The translations under genes were made by a program, and so were the position numbers. Below are positions 1 through 7,969 of a stretch of 64,000 nt of DNA, piece after piece. The stretch's first letter is position 1. Each line of letters starts with the position of its first letter. The notes below the pieces were generated by a model. The model was not told the DNA's origin. It searched no databases and saw only the letters and a program-made list of their open reading frames with translations. The stretch is from contig JAJRSO010000049.1 in the NCBI GenBank assembly GCA_024278755.1, forward strand, positions 1-64,000, written 5' to 3'. The DNA is from Calditrichota bacterium (GTDB lineage: Bacteria; Calditrichota; Calditrichia; Calditrichales; Calditrichaceae).

Positions 1-399
<399 letters not shown>

Positions 400-470
400 A
401 ATTTTTATTACTTCTGCCGGTAGATACGAACTCTGACTAATTCTCTTATTTTTTTAGCACTTTATAATTT

Positions 471-585
471 CTGGTGACTATAGCGGCGGGGATACACCTC
501 TTCCCATCTCGAACAGAGTAGTTAAGCCCGCCCGCGCTGATGGTACTGTTCCTATGGTAGGGACGGGAGAGTAGGTCGTCACCAG
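471..585 (+). rRNA. 5S ribosomal RNA
   Basis: This 115-base gene starts with CTGGTGAC and ends with GTCACCAG, which pair as the terminal helix of 5S rRNA. The internal CCCATCTCGAACAGAG segment is the conserved 5S loop. It lies about 70 bases after the 23S end in the usual 23S-5S order, and no tRNA gene is visible between or after them. A run of T and a hairpin follow it. Confidence 0.95.
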
Positions 586-595
586 ATTTTTTTTT

Positions 596-629
596 AGGTC
601 ATCTGTTTTCAGGTGACCTTTTTTTATTT
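596..629 (+). terminator. Rho-independent terminator of the rRNA operon
   Basis: A hairpin with AGGTCATCTG pairing to CAGGTGACCT around a TTTT loop is followed by TTTTTTTA. It lies directly behind the 5S gene, so it is the expected end of the rRNA transcript. Confidence 0.9.
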
Positions 630-845
630 ATAAAGGTTTAAGGTCATGTAATGATCCGTGTGGGTAACTAAGATCATAAGATAAATCGACCACAGATTTG
701 CACTGATTCACACAGATAAAAACAACAACCCTTGCTTTTTAATTAAATTATCCATGTTGAGTTGCTTTAATTCGTGGCAATTTCATTTTTAAAGGTTCTT
801 TGTACACAAAAAATAACATGGATAAAGTTTTATAACACTTGAAAT
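630..845. other. Non-coding spacer with degenerate text-like repeat
   Basis: No credible gene is seen between the rRNA terminator and the terminator of the next gene. Around 690-720 there is a CCACAGATTTGCACTGATT segment followed by CACACAGATAAA. This belongs to a loose family of CAC-A-GATT-like intergenic text that recurs near 5401, 26031 and 26084. A 62-codon open frame here overlaps the terminator and has no convincing start. Confidence 0.5.
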
Positions 846-884
846 AAAAAAAGCCTCCCGTTGGAAAACAGAAGGCTTTTATCA
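846..884 (-). terminator. Terminator of the epimerase gene, possibly bidirectional
   Basis: AAAGCCT (850-856) pairs with AGGCTTT (873-879). Read on the minus strand the hairpin is followed by TTTTTTTATTTC, which fits the end of the epimerase gene that stops at 903. The plus-strand reading has only TTTT behind it, so its main role is probably for the minus strand. Confidence 0.8.
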
Positions 885-902
885 AAAGGAAAAATAAAAA
901 AA

Positions 903-1853
903 TTATTTTAAACGCTCCGGATGCGCAAGAAACCATTCCGTTGTTTTTCTTATTCCTTCCATTACGTCTACTTTTACTTTATAACCTAATAATTTTTTTG
1001 CCAGATCAATATCGGCATGTGAATGCTGAATATCGCCTGCCCGCTCGGGACCATGTTTGGCTTCTACTTGAGCGCCGGTTAAACGGCGCAATTCGGAAGC
1101 AAGTTCATTTAGGGTAATCCGGTCGCCACAGGCAATGTTCATCACTTGCCCGGCGGCGGCGGGCGCTTTACAGGCGAGTAAGTTTGCGCTAATTACATTG
1201 TCAATATAGGTAAAATCACGACTTTGCGATCCGTCTCCGTTAATTACAGGAGCCTGTTCCTCTAAAAATAATTTGATAAATTTTGGTATAACCGCCGAGT
1301 AAAATGAGCCGGGATCCTGGCGAGGGCCAAAAATATTAAAATAACGTAAGGCCACTGTTTCAAATCCATATACTTTTGTAAAGACGCTACAATACTGTTC
1401 AGCCGTTAATTTATTTACGGCATAGGGTGAAAGCGGATTCGTTTTCATTGTTTCAACTTTGGGAAGAACAGGCGTGTCTCCATAGGCGGAAGAAGAGGCC
1501 GCATAGACCAAACGTTTTACCTTTGCTTCTTTTGCAGCGAATAGAATATTTAGCGTACCGTTCACATTTACATCGTTACTCTCGATAGGTGTTTCGATGG
1601 ATCGCGGAACGGAAGGAAGAGCCGCCTGGTGAAGAATATAGTCGATTCCCTGCACGGCTTCGGTAACAGTATTTAAATAGCGAATATCGCCGTGTATAAT
1701 TTCAACTTTATCTTCAATAGCTGTTAAATTGTGACGGTATCCGGTAGAAAAATTATCTATAATTCGAACAAAATGGCCCTGCTCAACCAAAGCGTGGGCC
1801 AGGTTAGAACCAATAAAACCGGCGCCTCCCGTAATAAGATAGCGTTCTTGCAT
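903..1853 (-). CDS. NAD-dependent epimerase/dehydratase (UDP-sugar 4-epimerase-like)
   Basis: This is an extended short-chain dehydrogenase/reductase of 316 residues. It has the Rossmann motif GGAGFIG at residues 9-15, a serine-rich AASSSAYGD stretch near 118-126 and the catalytic pair Tyr144/Lys148 in SPYAVNK. The later FNIFGPRQDP and RDFTYIDN motifs are typical of UDP-glucose or UDP-GlcNAc 4-epimerases and related UDP-hexuronic acid enzymes of polysaccharide synthesis. The exact substrate cannot be read from sequence. The start at 1853 is chosen because GAAGGAGA lies just upstream; an in-frame ATG nine codons earlier lacks such a site. It is a single gene with its own terminator and acts in the cytoplasm. 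Confidence 0.9.
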   Translation of the reverse strand: MQERYLITGGAGFIGSNLAHALVEQGHFVRIIDNFSTGYRHNLTAIEDKVEIIHGDIRYLNTVTEAVQGIDYILHQAALPSVPRSIETPIESNDVNVNGTLNILFAAKEAKVKRLVYAASSSAYGDTPVLPKVETMKTNPLSPYAVNKLTAEQYCSVFTKVYGFETVALRYFNIFGPRQDPGSFYSAVIPKFIKLFLEEQAPVINGDGSQSRDFTYIDNVISANLLACKAPAAAGQVMNIACGDRITLNELASELRRLTGAQVEAKHGPERAGDIQHSHADIDLAKKLLGYKVKVDVMEGIRKTTEWFLAHPERLK

Positions 1854-1965
1854 ATATTCTCCTTCGTTTTTTCTAAACAAATGTATCGACTATTTTAAAA
1901 ATAACTAAAACATAATTTTGATAAAAGATTGAGTTAATCGGTGCGAATAAACGGGGATTTTTTAG

Positions 1966-2712
1966 TTATCCGTTATGAACGGCATCAACAAAGGCGCGGA
2001 TAAATCCAGGGTCATTATTACTTTCAAGTATATTTCCGGTTACAATAAAGCGGGCGCCGGCCTTTACTTTCTCTGCAGCTGCTTCAGGTGTGCGAATCCC
2101 ACCGCCAACAATAAGTGGAATGGAGATACTTTTGGATATAAGGGAAATCATCTCTGTCGGTACAGAATGATCCGCGCCGCTGCCACTTTCGAGATAAATG
2201 GTTTGAAAACCCATATACGAAGCGGCAAGCGCGTGAGCCGCGGCGATTTCCGGCTTATGTCTTGGAAGAGGAACCGTACCGCTCATAAATTCTGCAGAAG
2301 TGGCTCTTCCCGATTCAACGAGCAGGTAGGCCGTGGAGATTGGCTCAATCCCTAACCGGTGAATGATGGGCGCAGCAATGACTTGCGTTCCAATTATATG
2401 ATGCGCGTTTCGACCGCTTAAAAGGGAAAGAAAAAGAAGTGCGTCTGCATAAGCGGATAACTGATGTACGCCCCCCGGGAAAATAATTACAGGAATGTTT
2501 CCGCTGTGTTTTTTAAAGGTTTGCAGGTAGCCATCAAAGTCCGGAGTGAGCAAAAGACTACCCCCAACCAAAAATGCATCAACACCTGCTGCAATCGCTT
2601 CGGATAGAACTACAGAGAGCTTATTTAACGGGGTTTTATCCGGATCAATCAGAACAAAATAGCCGGCGTTAAAACTACTGGTATTTTGTAGGAGTTTATC
2701 GAAAACGTTCAT
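1966..2712 (-). CDS. Geranylgeranylglyceryl phosphate synthase (GGGPS/PcrB family)
   Basis: The 248-residue product is a TIM-barrel prenyltransferase of the GGGPS family. Visible family motifs are LIDPDKTP near the N-terminus, VGGS, PGGVHQLS, a YLESGSGAD segment and IVGGGIRTPEAA with VTGN near the C-terminus, which form the phosphate and glycerol-1-phosphate site. The known reaction joins a polyprenyl diphosphate to sn-glycerol-1-phosphate through an ether bond, the first committed step of archaeal-type lipids. Homologues occur in Bacteroidetes and other FCB bacteria. An upstream TTG at 2745 would add 11 residues; the ATG at 2712 is preferred. A polyprenyl diphosphate synthase lies in the same window at 37764-38723. 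Confidence 0.88.
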   Translation of the reverse strand: MNVFDKLLQNTSSFNAGYFVLIDPDKTPLNKLSVVLSEAIAAGVDAFLVGGSLLLTPDFDGYLQTFKKHSGNIPVIIFPGGVHQLSAYADALLFLSLLSGRNAHHIIGTQVIAAPIIHRLGIEPISTAYLLVESGRATSAEFMSGTVPLPRHKPEIAAAHALAASYMGFQTIYLESGSGADHSVPTEMISLISKSISIPLIVGGGIRTPEAAAEKVKAGARFIVTGNILESNNDPGFIRAFVDAVHNG

Positions 2713-3070
2713 GTAAACCTGAAATGTTTTTTCGCTGGTTATCAAATTAACCGGAACAGAATAAAAAATGCAGCGTAATATTCAGTTCACAGAAAAAGAG
2801 TTTTCTTTATCATTTGGATATTGCTTTTTAGCTGAACTGTATCTAAATGATCAAATCAAAACATACTAAAATGAAAAAATAAAAGCAAGCGAGGTCACCA
2901 CACTTCAACCGTTTTAACGAAAGGTAACAATCTCAAAAAAGTAGGTCCAAATTCCCTATAATATTCAGCTATTGTTGCCAGACGAATTAATCTGTATATT
3001 GCCCGTACCGATATGGGAGTAAATGTATATTAACAATAACTTAACTCCAAATCCGGATAGGGGTATGCAT
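2713..3070. other. Divergent intergenic region
   Basis: This AT-rich stretch separates GGGPS (minus) from the MEMO-family gene (plus) and should hold both promoters. No clear promoter was found. A 7-base inverted pair, CAGTTCA (2783-2789) and TGAACTG (2833-2839), is present but far apart. No gene or RNA was recognised. Confidence 0.4.
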
Positions 3071-3898
3071 ATGATAGAAAAAGTACGAAAAGCAGCAGTG
3101 GCGGGAACGTTCTATCCGGCGAATCAGGAAAAGCTGGAACGAGATGTAGCCGTCTTCTTAGAAAATTCACTACCGGTGGAAATTGTAACCCGCATATTCG
3201 GAATTGCCGTTCCTCATGCCGGTTATACGTATTCCGGGGGAGTTGCCGCAAGGGCTTACCGTCAGGTTATGGATCGCGATTTTGAACTGGTTGTGGTAAT
3301 TGCGCCGAGCCACAAAATTTATTTTGAAGAAATTTCCGTTTACAACGGCGCAGCATATGAAACACCGCTTGGAAAAATCCATGTTGACCGGGATAGTGCT
3401 AAAAAATTAGCCTCGCTTCATCCGGGAATTATCTATTCCGATTTGGGACATGATATTGACGAACATGCCCTGGAAGTGCAGCTTCCGTTTTTACAGCAGG
3501 TGTTTTATGATTTTTCCTTGCTACCCATCGTGATGGGAAATCAGGATGCCGCCAATGTGGAAGTTTTAGCCGACGCTTTGGCGAAACTTCTGACCGATAA
3601 AAAAGCATTAATTGTAGCCAGTTCGGATCTGTCTCATTTTCACAGGTATGAAAAGGCAAAAACGCTTGATAATGTTGTTGTGGAAGATGTGGCCCGTTAC
3701 GATTACGCTAAACTTGCGGGTGATTTACAAAAAGGTTTGTGCGAAATGTGTGGTGCCGGTCCTGTGCTGGTTACTATGAAAGCCTGCGAAAAATTGGGGG
3801 CCAATAAAGCCAAAGTACTATTATACAGAAATTCGGGAGATATAACCGGCGAACGGGATCAGGTAGTGGGTTATATGTCTGCCATGTTTTATGAATAA
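3071..3898 (+). CDS. AmmeMemoRadiSam system protein B (MEMO1 family)
   Basis: The product of about 275 residues is a MEMO-family protein, related in fold to class III extradiol dioxygenases. It begins with the family signature VRKAAVAGTFYPAN and shows PHAGYTYSGG, IAPSHKIYF, DEHALEVQLPFLQ and SSDLSHFH, which carry the conserved histidines and acids of the metal-like pocket. In bacteria it is often encoded with an AMMECR1 protein and a radical-SAM enzyme; neither is next to it here. Its biochemical role is not settled. The start at 3071 fits GGATAGGGG just upstream; ATGs at 3023 and 3065 are alternatives. lemA follows after 16 bases. Confidence 0.9.
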   Translation: MIEKVRKAAVAGTFYPANQEKLERDVAVFLENSLPVEIVTRIFGIAVPHAGYTYSGGVAARAYRQVMDRDFELVVVIAPSHKIYFEEISVYNGAAYETPLGKIHVDRDSAKKLASLHPGIIYSDLGHDIDEHALEVQLPFLQQVFYDFSLLPIVMGNQDAANVEVLADALAKLLTDKKALIVASSDLSHFHRYEKAKTLDNVVVEDVARYDYAKLAGDLQKGLCEMCGAGPVLVTMKACEKLGANKAKVLLYRNSGDITGERDQVVGYMSAMFYE

Positions 3899-3914
3899 AT
3901 TGAATGGAGAAGTT

Positions 3915-4511
3915 ATGAAAAAAGGAACAATTGCTCTTATCGTTGTCGTGGTTTTACTTTTTATTATGTTCTTTAGTTTTAAAGGCTATTACAATAGTTT
4001 TGTTACATTAGAAGAACAGGTAAGTCAGAGTTGGGCCCAAGTGGAAAACGTCTACCAACGTCGCGCCGATTTAATCCCAAATTTAGTGGAAGTGGTAAAA
4101 GGGTACGCCAAACACGAGCAGGAAACCCTTCAGGGTGTGGTAGATGCCCGCTCTAAAATGGGGGGGCAGGTAAAAGTAGATAAAAGTGTTTTGAATGATC
4201 CCCAGGCATTCGCAAAATTTCAACAAATGCAGGGCGCTTTATCATCGGCCTTACAACGGTTGATGGTGGTTGTGGAAAAATATCCCGATTTAAAGGCAGA
4301 CAAACGTTTTGGCGAATTACAGGCACAGCTCGAAGGAACGGAAAACAGAATTGCCGTGGAACGCCGTCGTTTTAATGAATCGGTACAGAATTACAACAAG
4401 ACGGTTCGTCAATTCCCTGCAAATATCATCGCCGGAATGTTTGGCTTTACCAAAAAAGAATATTTTAAAGCGGACGCCGGTTCCGAAAAAGCGCCGAAAG
4501 TGAAGTTTTAA
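3915..4511 (+). CDS. lemA: LemA family protein
   Basis: The 198-residue product has a single N-terminal membrane helix (about residues 4-22) followed by an all-helical domain. The motif QVENVYQRRADLIPNLVEVVKGYAKHE (described here by its core RRADLIPNLVE) is diagnostic of LemA, and FNESVQNYNKTVRQFPANII is the conserved C-terminal part. LemA proteins are inner-membrane proteins of unclear function and often precede a TPM-domain protein, exactly as here, with only two bases to the next gene. The start at 3915 is chosen for the TGGAGAAG ribosome site. An upstream ATG at 3891 overlaps the MEMO gene. Confidence 0.93.
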   Translation: MKKGTIALIVVVVLLFIMFFSFKGYYNSFVTLEEQVSQSWAQVENVYQRRADLIPNLVEVVKGYAKHEQETLQGVVDARSKMGGQVKVDKSVLNDPQAFAKFQQMQGALSSALQRLMVVVEKYPDLKADKRFGELQAQLEGTENRIAVERRRFNESVQNYNKTVRQFPANIIAGMFGFTKKEYFKADAGSEKAPKVKF

Positions 4512-4513
4512 CG

Positions 4514-5359
4514 ATGAGTATAAAAAATAGTGCATTAACAAAACGCCCACAGTTAAATGGAATTCTAAATCCCCGACTTATCCGATTTTCGAAAACATTG
4601 TTTCTATCGGCTTTGCTGAGTGTTATTCTTATCACCCGGATTGTAGCGGGATCGGCTCTGCCGGACAGACCGCAAAACTGGGTTACGGATTATGCGGATG
4701 TATTGACATCTGCCCAGGAATCTCAGTTAAACCAAATGCTGAGCGGACTGGAAAGACGCAGTTCCAATCAGATTTTTATAGCCGTATTCAACGAAATTCC
4801 GGAAGGAGAATACCTCGAAGATTTTACGACAAAAGTTTTTGAAAAATGGCGCCCGGGTTTAAAAGACAAAAATAATGGTATTTTGTTGGCAATTTTTATT
4901 AAGGATCGCAAAATACGTATGGAAATCGGCTACGGTCTGGAAGATGTGGTAACCGATGCACAATCTAATACACTTATTCAGGAAATTTTAAGGCCCAATT
5001 TTAAACAGGGAAATTATTTTGCCGGGATTAAATCAACCCTCGACGTGTTAATACCGGCTGTGGAAGGTAAATACCAGATTCCTGTTCGACAGAAATCTAA
5101 AAAGGGAAAATCTTCAGGGACGCTAAATGTATTGTTTATTCTGTTTATAATAATTATGTCTATCTTTTTCCGGCGCGGAGGCGGTACCGGTGTAGGAACC
5201 CGGCGCAGGGGCGGAATGTTAGGCCCTTTTATTTTGGGTAGTATGCTTGGCGGTTCCTCCGGAGGAAGTTTCGGCGGCGGTGGCGGATTTGGAGGCGGAA
5301 GCTTCGGAGGCGGCTTTGGCGGGCTTTCCGGAGGCGGTGGGGCCAGCGGCGGCTGGTAA
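4514..5359 (+). CDS. TPM-domain membrane protein (YgcG family)
   Basis: The 281-residue protein has an N-terminal hydrophobic export segment (about residues 27-46), a TPM domain starting near LPDRPQNWVTDYADVLT, a second membrane helix near residues 205-220, and a Gly/Ser-rich tail ending in GGGASGGW. This domain order is that of the YgcG/TPM family, which is commonly paired with LemA. The TPM domain is thought to sit outside the cytoplasm; plant members have phosphatase activity, but bacterial function is unclear. It forms an operon with lemA upstream and probably with the second TPM gene downstream. Confidence 0.9.
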   Translation: MSIKNSALTKRPQLNGILNPRLIRFSKTLFLSALLSVILITRIVAGSALPDRPQNWVTDYADVLTSAQESQLNQMLSGLERRSSNQIFIAVFNEIPEGEYLEDFTTKVFEKWRPGLKDKNNGILLAIFIKDRKIRMEIGYGLEDVVTDAQSNTLIQEILRPNFKQGNYFAGIKSTLDVLIPAVEGKYQIPVRQKSKKGKSSGTLNVLFILFIIIMSIFFRRGGGTGVGTRRRGGMLGPFILGSMLGGSSGGSFGGGGGFGGGSFGGGFGGLSGGGGASGGW

Positions 5360-5569
5360 ATAGAATCTCTAAAAAATAGTAGGTTTTAAAAAGGTTGTTT
5401 AACCACAGAGGAAGCGGATTTCACGGAAGAAGATTGATAATCCCAATATCACTTTTAACCGTTTTGATTTTCACACCGCCTGCGTTCTTTCCGGTAAACA
5501 AGGATAGATTTTCCCTTCTGATTTTCGTGAATTAAAACCGGGGAAAACGATTGAGAACAAGAGGAAACT
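5360..5569. other. Spacer with text-like repeat inside the TPM cluster
   Basis: A 210-base non-coding stretch separates the two TPM genes. It holds AACCACAGAGGAAGCGGATT followed by TCACGGAAGAA (about 5400-5430), similar to the degenerate text-like repeats elsewhere in the window. No terminator is seen, so both TPM genes may be on one transcript. Confidence 0.4.
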
Positions 5570-6007
5570 ATGAATGTAAAAAACTTTTTTAGCAAAGAGC
5601 AAAAAGAAGAAATATTAAAAGCCATACAGGCTGCCGAAAAAGATACGTCGGGTGAAATTCGGCTACATATCGAATCGAGCTGTAAAGGGGAACCTTTAGA
5701 CAGGGCGGTTAAAGTCTTTGAAAAATTAAAAATGCACAAAACGCATCTGCATAACGGCGTTCTGATATATCTCGCGGTTAAAGATCGTAAGTTTTCTATT
5801 TTTGGAGATGAAGGCATTAACAAAGCGGTGCCCGAAAATTTTTGGGAAGAGGTAAAAGAGGAAATGCGCGCCCATTTTGTGAAAGGGGATTTTGCAACCG
5901 GCGTCAGTAAAGGAATCCGCATGGCCGGGCAAAAATTAAAAGAGTTTTTCCCCTATCAGCAAGACGATGTAAACGAGCTTTCCGATGAAATATCCATCGG
6001 AGATTAA
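5570..6007 (+). CDS. TPM-domain protein, short soluble form
   Basis: The 145-residue product is a second TPM-domain protein without an obvious signal peptide or membrane helix. The order KNFFSKEQKEEILKAIQAAE, GEIRLHIE, GVLIYLAVKDRKFSIFGDEGIN and GDFATGVSKGI matches the small TPM proteins that often follow lemA and ygcG genes. It starts 8 bases after AGAGGA and is followed 20 bases later by a strong terminator, which closes the lemA-TPM-TPM cluster. The function is unknown. Confidence 0.85.
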   Translation: MNVKNFFSKEQKEEILKAIQAAEKDTSGEIRLHIESSCKGEPLDRAVKVFEKLKMHKTHLHNGVLIYLAVKDRKFSIFGDEGINKAVPENFWEEVKEEMRAHFVKGDFATGVSKGIRMAGQKLKEFFPYQQDDVNELSDEISIGD

Positions 6008-6026
6008 GCGTTCCGGTGTTAAACTT

Positions 6027-6062
6027 AAAGCAGGGGATTGCCGAATATTTCCTGCTTTTTTT
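6027..6062 (+). terminator. Rho-independent terminator after the TPM genes
   Basis: AAAGCAGG (6027-6034) pairs with CCTGCTTT (from 6051) and is followed by TTTTTTT. It lies between the TPM gene and lpxB, so lpxB probably has its own promoter or depends on readthrough. Confidence 0.85.
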
Positions 6063-6082
6063 ATATGGAATCAGAACGAAAA

Positions 6083-7231
6083 ATGATAAAACTACTACTG
6101 ATTGCGGGGGAAGTTTCGGCAGACAGCCACGGCGCTGCCCTACTAAAGGAAATGAAGAAAACACAGGAGTTGTCGGTTTTCGGAATTGGCGGCGACCAGT
6201 TGCAGGCGTTGGGAATGAAGCTAACCGTGCATTTAAAAGATATGGCGTTTATGGGGGTGGCGGAAGTAATCCGCCATTTACCGTTTATCCGGAAAGTAAA
6301 ACAAAAATTGCTGGAGCAGGCGCACGAGGAAAAACCGGACGTTGCGATCTTGTTGGATTATCCGGGATTTAATCTGCGTATGGCACACGCGCTTAAAAAA
6401 ATGGGTATTCCGGTTATCTATTATATCAGTCCGCAGATCTGGGCCTGGGGGCGGCGACGCATTAAAAAAATCAAACGGGACGTGGATTTGATGCTGGTGC
6501 TGTTTCCTTTTGAACAAAAACTCTATACAAAATACGGGATGGATGTGGCATGTGCCGGCCACCCGCTGGTGGATGAATTACAGCGATTTTTACCGCAAAA
6601 AGAGAGGTCCTACGATCCCGGGAAAGCGCATCTCGGCATTTTACCGGGCAGTCGCCGACAGGAGGTTAGTTCCCTGCTTTCAGAAATGTTGGAAACGGCC
6701 AGGGTCTTACAAAAAACGGGAAAGATAGACTCTGCTGAAATATTAAAGGTTCCCAATCTCCCTTTGGATTTATACGAACAATTCCTTTAAGAAAGCGACA
6801 CCTTTGTTCGAATAGCAGAAAAACCTATGCACGAGGCGCTGCCGGAATACGACGCTGTCCTTGTCGCTTCGGGAACCGCTACGCTGGAAACCGGCTATTT
6901 CGGCATTCCTATGCTAATCGTCTACCGTGTGAGTAACATTACTTACCAATTGGCAAAGCGGCTGGTAAAAATAAAACACATTGGCCTGGTAAATATTGTG
7001 GCTGAAAAAGAGGTCGTAAAAGAGCTGGTTCAGGATGCGTTTACAGTGGAAAATACGGTTGCGGAAATCACCCGGCTGTTAAAACCCGACGCGCATCAAA
7101 AAATGAAACAGGATTTAAAAATCATCCGCGATAAACTGGGAGAGCCGGGTGTTTCGGCAAGAGCGGCAAAGAGAGTGAATGATTTTATTTTTGCGAAACA
7201 GGCGTTGAATTCCGGGTATGGGAATGGCTGA
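6083..7231 (+). pseudogene. lpxB: Lipid-A-disaccharide synthase, interrupted by one in-frame TAA
   Basis: The frame encodes LpxB, the GT-B glycosyltransferase that joins UDP-2,3-diacylglucosamine and lipid X at the inner membrane. The N-terminal part shows LLIAGEVSADSHGAALL, GIGGDQLQALGM, DYPGFNLRMAH, YYISPQIWAWG and AGHPLVDE; the C-terminal part shows LVASGTATLET, MLIVYRVS and AKRLVKIKHIGLVNIV. A TAA at 6788-6790 (codon 236 of 383) splits it, yet the frame is unchanged and the family match continues on both sides. Restart at the ATG at 6827 would lose conserved residues and has no ribosome site. Whether a working protein is made is open: nonsense mutation, sequence error or readthrough. The start at 6083 is uncertain (6065 also possible). 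Confidence 0.85.
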
Positions 7232-7883
7232 TCAGCAATATGAAACAACGGAGCAAACCTTTCGGTTTAACGGAAAATCGTTTCAAATTAAGCGCATTAA
7301 AAATTTAGACGATTTGGTGGATCAAATAGATGACGAACAATTTAAAATAGACGAGCGCCTACCTTACTGGGCAGAACTATGGCCCTCGGCCATCGGTTTT
7401 GCCCGTTATGTTTTTAAAAATAGCACGTTGGTAAAAAACAAATCGGTACTGGAGTTGGGTTGCGGCCTGGGGCTCACGTCTCTGGCTTTGTTTACTCAGG
7501 AGCCGGCTTCTCTGTTGCTAACCGATTACGAACAAGATGCGCTACATTTTACAGCGGAAAATTTTAAACTGAATAATTTGCCGTTGCCGAATCTGATGGA
7601 AGCGGACTGGCGCACGGCGGAGCTGAACCGGACATTCGATGTGATTTGCGCTTCGGATGTGCTGTATGAAAAACGTTTTTTTACGCCGCTGTTGCGTATG
7701 TTTAGCAAACATTTGGCAAACGACGGAACCATTCTACTGGCGGAACCAGGCAGACCCATCGCAACCTCCTTTTTTGATTTGCTGACAAAAGACGGGTTTA
7801 AGTTTAAATCCACCGTAGAAAAAGTGAATCAGGATGGGCATAATATTTTTGTACGGATGTATCAAATTTACAAACGGATATAA
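7218..7883 (+). CDS. Class I SAM-dependent methyltransferase (methyltransferase-16-like)
   Basis: The 221-residue product has the SAM-binding motif VLELGCGLGLTSLAL near residues 76-90, LLLTDYEQDAL as motif II and DVICASDVLYEKR as the acidic motif before the catalytic strand. The LPYWAELWPSAIGFARYV segment is typical of the methyltransferase-16 family, which includes protein-lysine methyltransferases and NNT1-like enzymes. The substrate is unknown. It overlaps the end of lpxB by 14 bases, so the two are probably co-transcribed; ATG at 7224 is an alternative start. Confidence 0.85.
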   Translation: MGMADQQYETTEQTFRFNGKSFQIKRIKNLDDLVDQIDDEQFKIDERLPYWAELWPSAIGFARYVFKNSTLVKNKSVLELGCGLGLTSLALFTQEPASLLLTDYEQDALHFTAENFKLNNLPLPNLMEADWRTAELNRTFDVICASDVLYEKRFFTPLLRMFSKHLANDGTILLAEPGRPIATSFFDLLTKDGFKFKSTVEKVNQDGHNIFVRMYQIYKRI

Positions 7884-7969
7884 AAAGAAATTTAAAATTG
7901 ATCCGACGCATTTTATACCCGCCTGAAAATGTGTATTGTGTTTTTTATTAATAAAATACAGGCAGAAAT

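Noticed and set aside
748-936. 62-codon minus-strand frame
   Set aside because: It covers a terminator and text-like sequence and has no start support.
1975-2355. 126-codon plus-strand frame
   Set aside because: It lies wholly antisense within the GGGP synthase gene, which has clear family motifs.
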